From the NCBI GenBank assembly GCA_021234155.1, contig JAJEKV010000054.1:9686852-9750851 (forward strand): 64,000 nucleotides of DNA, given 5' to 3'. The position numbers were made by a program, and so were the translations under genes. The notes beneath the pieces were generated by a model that saw only the letters and a program-made list of their open reading frames with translations, did not search any database and was not told the DNA's origin. Below, in pieces: positions 57,542-64,000 of this stretch; positions within the stretch are counted from its first letter, which is position 1; each line of letters opens with the position of its first letter. The DNA comes from Isoetes taiwanensis (lineage: Eukaryota; Streptophyta; Lycopodiopsida; Isoetales; Isoetaceae).

Positions 57542-59580
57542 ATGGCAGAACCGTCTTTTAATTTGTGTGGTGGAGACTTAGAGGGCAATGAGGATTCTGT
57601 TATAGAAGTCCCATGGATGTTGAAGAACGTCAGGAAATTCTGGATGAACTTGGTGATGGATTAGATGCCGAAGATGAGGAAGCTCCAAAGGATGATTGGA
57701 TTCCTCTGGATGAAGATCTCCTTGCAGATGCTTTGGCAGGTGGTCGGGAGCGCTGCAAGAGGTAGATTTGACGAGTGGAGAAAAGCGTTTAATTTTGATG
57801 TTGGTGTGCCAGTTGAAAAACTTCCCTTGAGGAGGCTGAACGAGCTTTTAACACGTTTTATGCTTCAGGTAATTTGCTGTACCTTATTATTCTGTTGCAG
57901 ATTACTAGTTTATTAATTTCTAAATTCTTTTCTGAAATTTAGATTCTAACATAATATTGTTTTTGTAGGCCAAGAAAAAGAATGGGAAATTATATCCACC
58001 TGCATCGTAAGTGTCTCCTTTTTTTTTTAATTTTCATTTTTCTGTAGCTGTTCTATATTTTGTTAGGTTAAGTTGCTTGTTTCGAGGTATAGGTAGGATA
58101 GTCAGAAGGGAGAGGGAGAGAGTTCAGGCAGAAACAGGGATACGTGAGTATCCATTTGATATACAAGAGGATCCTATCTTTTGTCAGAGCCATGAGGCTT
58201 TCATCTGTGCTATAAGGAAGACACGACAGGAAGGGAATTATGATCGACCAAGGAATAAAGCTCCTGCCATAACCTTTTCTGAAGAACGAGATATTTTGGC
58301 AGATATTGACCATCAAATCACTCATTCGACTGGTTGTATAAAGCGGTTGGCGTATTACATCTTGACAAGGTTTGGTATCAGGGGTGCAAAAGAGTTAAAG
58401 GCTGTGTTAGATGTTGATATCACATTAGGTTTTGATAATGGTGGCGAGATAATAAAATATGGGGAGAGAATCAGTAAAAACCACCAGCCAACTATCACAA
58501 AATTTGATGAGAGACATTTCAGGAAGCCGATTTGGACACATGAACTTGATTTTATTGTGACATACAAGCAGTACGTACGTCATTTACCTGCAAAGGAGCA
58601 GGATTCGAAGCCAAGGGCGCTGTTTCTTCAACCGATTATGAAACCTAGAGAAAATGTAAGTGTTAACTTAGAACTTATGTTTTTGATTTTTTTCCCCTAA
58701 TATTTTGTTAATTGTTTACAGGTTTGGTATGCTGTTACGCCAGTTGGCGTGAACAATCTCTCCAAGTGGCTGAAAGTTATGGGCAGCGTCATTGGGCCTG
58801 AGACGCAAATTTGTAATAAGAGCGGTCGCGTATCGTTAGTGTCTCGTCTTTCAGCTGCAAATGTGCCAGCAGAAGTTGGTATGACTATTACAGGGCACAA
58901 AAATCGAGAATCATATGAGAAGTAAGTGTTTTAATATGTTTAATTATAGTTTTTATTTATTTAACATATCTGATTGCTGGGTTTTGCTGGCAGATACGAT
59001 CGTACACTTGATTTGAAGATTGATGCATGCATGGATTTGGTTTCGAATCCAATTAGTCAAGATGGCAGCACACGTTCGTTTGCAAATGTTCTTTCTGGTA
59101 TTTTCTCTCACTTCATATTTCTGTATTTTTTTGTATATTCTGTTTCTAATATATTATGCTTTATAATTTCCAGATGAAATTTGCAAGAGCACACTTACCA
59201 ATGCTTCTAGGGCTCCACTTGTTGATTTGTCCAATAACATTCCTGCAAAAGAATCAACTTCAAGATTATTACGCAGTACAGATTTCGTGGCGCAGCAAGA
59301 AAATATTCCAGATAGTCGGGGAGTTAATGCGAAGCAGGTTGCTGGTCAGGTTTCTTGTTAGGTTGCTGGTCAGATTGGTGATCAGGTTGGTGATCAGATT
59401 GCTGGTCAGGTTGGTCAGGTTCCTGGTGAGGCTGCTGGTCAGGTTGTTCGGCACAACGATGGAAAGGGTCAGATTGGGATTGCTGGAGATTCTGCTTTAA
59501 CATGCAACTCTGCTGGTACAGTTTACTGTGATCTGGTTGACGATGACTCGAGTACGATGATGAGTTTTATAAAGAATTGA
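57542..59580 (+). pseudogene. Tyrosine recombinase gene, six exons, lightly damaged
   Basis: Exons are 57542-57868, 57969-58006, 58067-58655, 58722-58921, 58994-59097 and 59174-59580. All are GT-AG with matching phases, 555 codons in total. The N-terminal part is acidic. The core-binding region has FDEWRKAFNF, LNELLTRFML, KNGKLYPPAS, LFRGIGRIVR. The catalytic domain has Arg in FGIRGAKEL (58380), KSGR in place of the usual H-x-x-R (Lys 58818, Arg 58827), TGHK (58893) and the nucleophile Tyr at 58995, nine residues after that His. This is the plan of DUF3504/Crypton-type integrases. The C-terminal tail has AGQV/GDQV repeats. Damage: a short frame switch at about 57615-57755, a TAG near 59360, and a frameshift near 59550 that drops FTGCTFNFG. 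Confidence 0.78.
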
Positions 59581-60046
59581 GTATTGCTTGTCCTGATAGT
59601 GCACGAGCTCTAGGAAAATATCATGCGCCAGTTATGAATAATTCAGGGAATTTTACAGGGTGCACTTTTAATTTTGGCATCGATGCAAATCAGTTGTTCA
59701 ATGTAATGTCTGCAGTTATGAAAAAACATTGAAAGGTCATTGGAAATTTCTGAACTCCTGAATCTAAAAATCTGGTGTTTAAGCTTTTTATAAACTTTGG
59801 AACTTTGGAATTCTGATCTTTTTTGTATTCTGGAATTATGGGAATTCTGGAAGTTTTCATGTAATTTGTATTCTGAGTTGAATTGTATGTGAAAATCTGA
59901 GTTGAATATCTGTGAAAATCTGTTGAAAATCTGTGAAAATCTGAGTTGAAAATTATGAGTTGAAAATCTGTGAAAAAAAAATAATCTGGCCAAACAGATC
60001 TTGGTGGAGGTGAAATTCCACCTTAAAATAGATACAGAAAAATACA

Positions 60047-60072
60047 GTAATCCCAGGCAAGTGGTGATTACG
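60047..60072. repeat. Right inner inverted repeat of the recombinase element
   Basis: GTAATCCCAGGCAAGTGG then TGATTACG, complementary to 56633-56657 with one extra base. It ends only 8 bp before the right direct repeat. Confidence 0.85.
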
Positions 60073-60101
60073 GTTTGAAAGGACTTCCATTCATAACTTG
60101 G

Positions 60102-61025
60102 TACTGAAGGTTTGAAATCTTGTGCATAGCATCACATGTAAACAATAGAGCTCGCAAGCAGCATATCACAATATCTTCTCCATGAATATCAGCCACGGCA
60201 CTGAATTGGTACAAGAGTTAAAATACTCGTTCCATTTTGGAGGAGCTCTATGGGGAGCAGCATAGTCAGTGAGTGATTGATTTAATGTCCTGTCTGCTCC
60301 ACATCTTGCTTGCATAAAAGGAGAAATAAAAGAAGATTTCTCTCAAATAGAAGCATTACCAGCTCATATAGGAACTAGAGGAGAAACATAATCAATGATT
60401 TAATGTCCTCTCTGCTCCACATCTTGCACGTACTTCCAAAACACTACATGGAATCGAAGTATCCAACCATTAGAAAGAAAATCTCTAACCAAGCAATAGC
60501 ATAATATTGTCTAGACTTTAAAGCAAAATATGAAAGGTTGGAATGAAAGAAAATCTAGGAAAGACATTACTTACATGTGTCCTTGAGAGTTAATGCTTTT
60601 ATGTTGTTGTCTTAGCTCAGCATCTAAACAGATCACCTTCTAGTGTGAGATCCTTGTAGTATTTGTAAGGTTCTGCAATGGCATCATTCAATAACCCGAT
60701 GTAAAAGGGGATGCATGAGGACAACACCACAAAGAATTTAACCTGATGTAAAAGAGGATGCACAAGGAAAACGACGCGGAGAACTTAAATTTTCCCACAT
60801 GTACCTTGCTTCCAGAGAAAATGTATGAGTGCAACCAAGGAGGATCATTGGCTGCAAAATAATGAAGCCTTGGAAGCACTCGGCCCTTTATACAACTTTC
60901 TTTTTATGTAGTTTGAGCTCATTTCAACCCTAACTAGCTTCTCATGATCTTTAGCTCGATTTTGCGGGTCGTAAAATAATTCTTCAATAAAGTTCACTAG
61001 TAAACGTGTGCCCGGCGTTGCTGGG
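60102..61025. other. No gene recognised
   Basis: AT-rich. TTTAATGTCCTSTCTGCTCC with CACATCTTGC occurs twice (about 60280 and 60396). I see no coding region. Confidence 0.45.
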
Positions 61026-63700
61026 CTAATGTCCTAGCATGTGTTTTTGCTCGGCCTTTAACGTCCATATGTGCAATTTCGACAGCAGTGCATGTTGATA
61101 GTGGTTAGAATGGACATTAAAATGGAGATAACAAAGGGTGAAAGCCAAGAACATAAAAACAGTTAAAGGGAGCAAAGAGTACCCTCGTGACAAATGTAAC
61201 ACACCTAGAAACAAACAAAACTCCCGACAAAATGGAATAAACGAAAATAAAGGCATAAAGTACTTGAAAATAGATATAATAGAAACGATGAGCAAATGAG
61301 GTTAGAAAACAAATTGAGATAATGAAGCAATGGCGAGTGGATGGACCATATCGCAAAAACAAGTTCATAGCAATACACCATAACTAGAATAATGATATCA
61401 AGCAGGAGAGTGGAGCAACCCAGAGCAAAGAGACAATCATGATAAATAGACTAAGCATAGAAAAGGGATACAAAAGACACCAAGTAAAACAACTAGAATA
61501 CAAGCACAGAAAGAAGCTAGAGGGACCAATAGTGGGCAAATGGCACAAAGGGGTAACATCTATTTGAAGCAAAAAGTCAAACCGAAAAAAAAAAAAAAAA
61601 AAAAAAAGGGACTAGATGACACTAGAGCCAACACGTACAAAGGGGAAAGGAACTTATGAAAATCATGGAGTCATTACACGGGGGGAGCAAAACGGAACAC
61701 ACTAGTGGTTGTTAATATAGCAATGTAGGTAAATCGGTCATCCGATAAACCCACGTTATATCGGATATATCAATATAGCTCTGATAAGAATGACTAGCTC
61801 AAGATGATAAAGATGCATAAGGTGAACTATGGAAAAGGTAATAAAAGATGGAAAGTGGAACGATAAACAAACAAATCCACGAATGTGACAATAAAAATGA
61901 GAACAATAATCTTTGCACAAACTCCGGACAGAATTAATACACTAAATAATACTACATCAACAAAGGATACGATGAGACCAAAATAAGACAGGGACCGGGG
62001 AAGAAAATGAAGCGAGACAACCGAGACGACGAGAGTAAACATAACCCAATAAACTTTGAAGAACCAAACACACATATGGGATAAAGAACAAGAGAAAAAA
62101 GGGGTCATGAAGAATGCTAGATAAAAGGAACAAAGCATAGCAGTTGAAAACCTCAGAATAATAATCTAAAGCAAAACAAGCGATGCTAAAAATAAATAAA
62201 ATGGGAGGAGATGAGGAGCAAAAATCACCACGAGAGCAACATAAATAAATCGAATGGTGCGAATATGAAACTAAAGAAAAGACGGAGAAAATGAGAGCAA
62301 ATGGCCAAATAGAACAAACGTGAACAAACATAACGAAAGCAACTGATGAAATATAACAAATGATATCAGTTGCAATAATCATAACAATAGAACGAGAGAC
62401 TAACGAAAGCAACTAATGAAATATAACAAATGATATCAGTTACAATAATCATAACAATAAAACGAGAGACTAACCTTGTAGCAGCAAAGGGAGCATGAAC
62501 GCTAGAGTGCATCAAACGAAAAATACAAAGCAATGCAAAATAAGTAAATAGAATAGTGGTATAAAATGGGAGCAAAGTAACAAATTCAAAAACAGAATAC
62601 AACGAATAGAACAAAACAAAAGAACATGAATAAACATGACCAAGTCTTGTGAATGATGTATCCAACCATACCTATAGCGGATGAAAGTAGTCTAGGAAGG
62701 ACCCAAGTATGTGTACCAAACCAAAAATGCGATGTTGAAGAATGACCACAACTTGCAAGTGCTCTGAACGACTCCAATGCAATAACTAGAATAGACCTCA
62801 TATACCCTACTATAATGAGCCTCCAAGGGAATCAAGAAGTAAAATCCTAATATGGGAGGTCTAATCGACCCTCAAAGAAACCAATAAATAAAACCATAAA
62901 TACTTCTATAATCAACCTCTAAATAAACAAGAGATGAAATCATGATAATATAGCCAGAAATCGATAAATAAACCCATAAGAAAGGGCACAATTACGAGAG
63001 ATGCCAACCAACCATTTCGAAGACACATGCACACATCCAGCACGTTGAATACAAGCCAAATGCCCATACATCTCATAAACATGCCCTCAAACGTAAAAAC
63101 CTACCAACGCCCAAATGCCTCGCAAACCAACATGAAGTAATATAGCCATACTAAAAGTGAAAAGAACATAAACCGTGTCAACCCATAGAGGACATATCCT
63201 AACAAGGTAGACATAAATTAGTAACAATTGACTAATTGTGAAGTGAAACAACGAGGTGATGGACTAGAGAATCTGCATTACAAACGGTCAGACTAAAACT
63301 TCTCAAACTACACATGACGATAAAGCTATCTAGGAGGTGATGCTTAGACCGACAATCATTAATAGTCTGTGAAGTCAAATAACATTGAATCACTAAGTCA
63401 TGACAAAGCATACCCAAGGAAATAGCCCCATGCAAAGAAAAACCATGAATTGATATCAAAGGCTATGGCGAGCAAACATCACCAACTGAGATACTAAGAG
63501 CTTCGAACCGCCGAAGAAGATATGTGCAACAACGTGGGTAAGCTGCAAACATGCCATAAAGAGGTCGTAGACCCTTAACGATATAGTGTTAGCTAATGAT
63601 TACGACGATCCTCGAAACCACCAAGCGCAAGTGAGAACAACCCACATACAAGAGAAAAGAATCTCATATATTGTCCAGAAATGGAAGAAAGCTAAGGGTC
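61026..63700. other. A-rich, T-poor block without recognisable genes
   Basis: The plus strand is close to half A and clearly poor in T across about 2.6 kb, so the minus strand gives long hydrophobic frames that I regard as composition artefacts. It includes an A23 run at 61585-61607 and a 70-bp tandem pair. Such strand asymmetry is typical of retroelement RNA-sense sequence, so this may be the internal part of a very decayed or non-coding retroelement. No RT or integrase motif was found on either strand. Confidence 0.45.
62331..62470. repeat. 70-bp perfect-length tandem pair
   Basis: TAACGAAAGCAACT starts at 62331 and again at 62401. Both copies end AACGAGAGAC and differ at only a few positions. 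Confidence 0.93.
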
Positions 63701-64000
63701 AATAATTACAAAGGAAAATGCGCAAAATATTTGGTGGCAATGTTTGAGAGGGGCACTTGTTTATGAAAAAGGTCCAAGTATCTATGCACCATGTCAACTC
63801 AAGAACAAAAGAGATCCACATACCTAGCATAATAAGAATCTTGGCCATTGTTGATCCATATTGTCCCAAGACATACAAGGAAAATCCATCTCTTGATGAT
63901 CTAAGTGGTCACGAAGTCACAATAGGGTCGATATTGACTCAAACCCGCTATGAGAGATTGGTTAACCGAAAAAGTACCAAAGTAAACTATTAACATAAGG
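63701..64000. other. Open plus-strand frame at 63757-63993, unassigned
   Basis: A 78-residue frame (HVNSRTKEIHIPSIIRILAI, then DPYCPKTYKENPSLDDLSGH) has a coding-like composition but no motif I recognise. It could be a fragment running to the window edge. Confidence 0.25.

Larger units (their letters stand above)
56461..60101 (+). mobile_element. Tyrosine-recombinase (Crypton-like) transposable element
   Basis: The element is bounded by identical 21-bp direct repeats at 56461-56481 and 60081-60101 (beginning GGACTTCCATTCATAAC). Inside are inverted repeats CGTAATCACCACTTGCC-GGGATTAC at 56633-56657 and the complement at 60047-60072 (one extra base). Between them is a six-exon gene for a tyrosine recombinase. 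No reverse transcriptase is present, which argues against DIRS/Ngaro elements. A 129-bp palindromic MITE (56498-56626) lies between the left direct repeat and the left inverted repeat. Cryptons are the known eukaryotic DNA elements with only a tyrosine recombinase; the inverted repeats and the 21-bp direct repeats are not part of the usual description. Confidence 0.72.

Noticed and set aside
56461-60101. DIRS/Ngaro retrotransposon for the tyrosine-recombinase element
   Set aside because: No reverse transcriptase or RNase H motif was seen in any frame, and the gene has several spliceosomal introns.
61026-63459. Many hydrophobic minus-strand frames that look like membrane proteins
   Set aside because: The minus strand is T-rich, so codons for F, L, S and I dominate; the frames are short, have no homology and arise from composition.

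Overview
This window looks like a repeat-rich land-plant nuclear genome. It carries two plant-type host genes with many small introns (a plastid rhodanese and DDA1), a nepenthesin-type aspartic protease, and a dense, nested population of transposable elements in several states of decay. Hairpin elements full of GCATGC steps, together with TE genes unlike the common seed-plant ones, make a fern or other seed-free plant plausible. That is an inference which the window cannot prove.

Layout. 0.8-3.6 kb: a frameshifted LINE on the minus strand. 4.3-4.5 kb: an 87-bp hairpin and a (ATTCT)23 microsatellite. 7.0-15.65 kb: one DNA transposon bounded by 31-bp inverted repeats, holding two converging genes. 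The plus gene encodes a coiled-coil RING-like protein and the minus gene a DDE-like transposase candidate. Each gene is interrupted by a member of the same hairpin-rich element family, and the minus gene is also cut by a 197-bp tandem repeat. 16.4-27.6 kb: one intronless aspartic protease gene (minus) split by three insertions: Copia-1 (5-bp target duplication), a TTAA-flanked MITE, and Copia-2 nested inside that MITE. Taking the insertions out by their duplicated targets gives one continuous 450-codon frame. 28.6-29.7 kb: a CATGG-centred minisatellite. 30-32.7 kb: an unidentified acidic coding remnant, then a Ty3/gypsy chromovirus remnant ending in a chromodomain. 33.9-34.5 kb: LRRC40-like exons in shuffled order. 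36.4-38.9 kb: another LINE remnant (minus) with a short poly(A) retroposon beside it. 39.6-41.7 kb: a complete six-exon rhodanese gene (minus). 42.0-48.0 kb: a 3-kb tandem duplication leading into a decayed LINE ORF1 (47.8-49.5 kb). 51.0-52.8 kb: a pogo/Tigger-like transposase with two nonsense codons. 53.2-53.7 kb: nested inverted repeats. 54.2-55.2 kb: a complete four-exon DDA1 gene (plus). 56.5-60.1 kb: a tyrosine-recombinase element bounded by 21-bp direct repeats and carrying inner inverted repeats. 61-63.7 kb: an A-rich block without recognisable genes.

The two genes that look functional are DDA1 (a CUL4-DDB1 ubiquitin ligase accessory subunit) and the plastid rhodanese. The most interesting material is mobile: the Crypton-like tyrosine recombinase element, the two-gene TIR transposon, and a hairpin-rich family whose stems keep pairing while their sequence changes. 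Differences between the two Copia copies cluster at CAG/CTG sites, so part of the apparent decay of Copia-2 may be a sequencing artefact at methylated cytosines.
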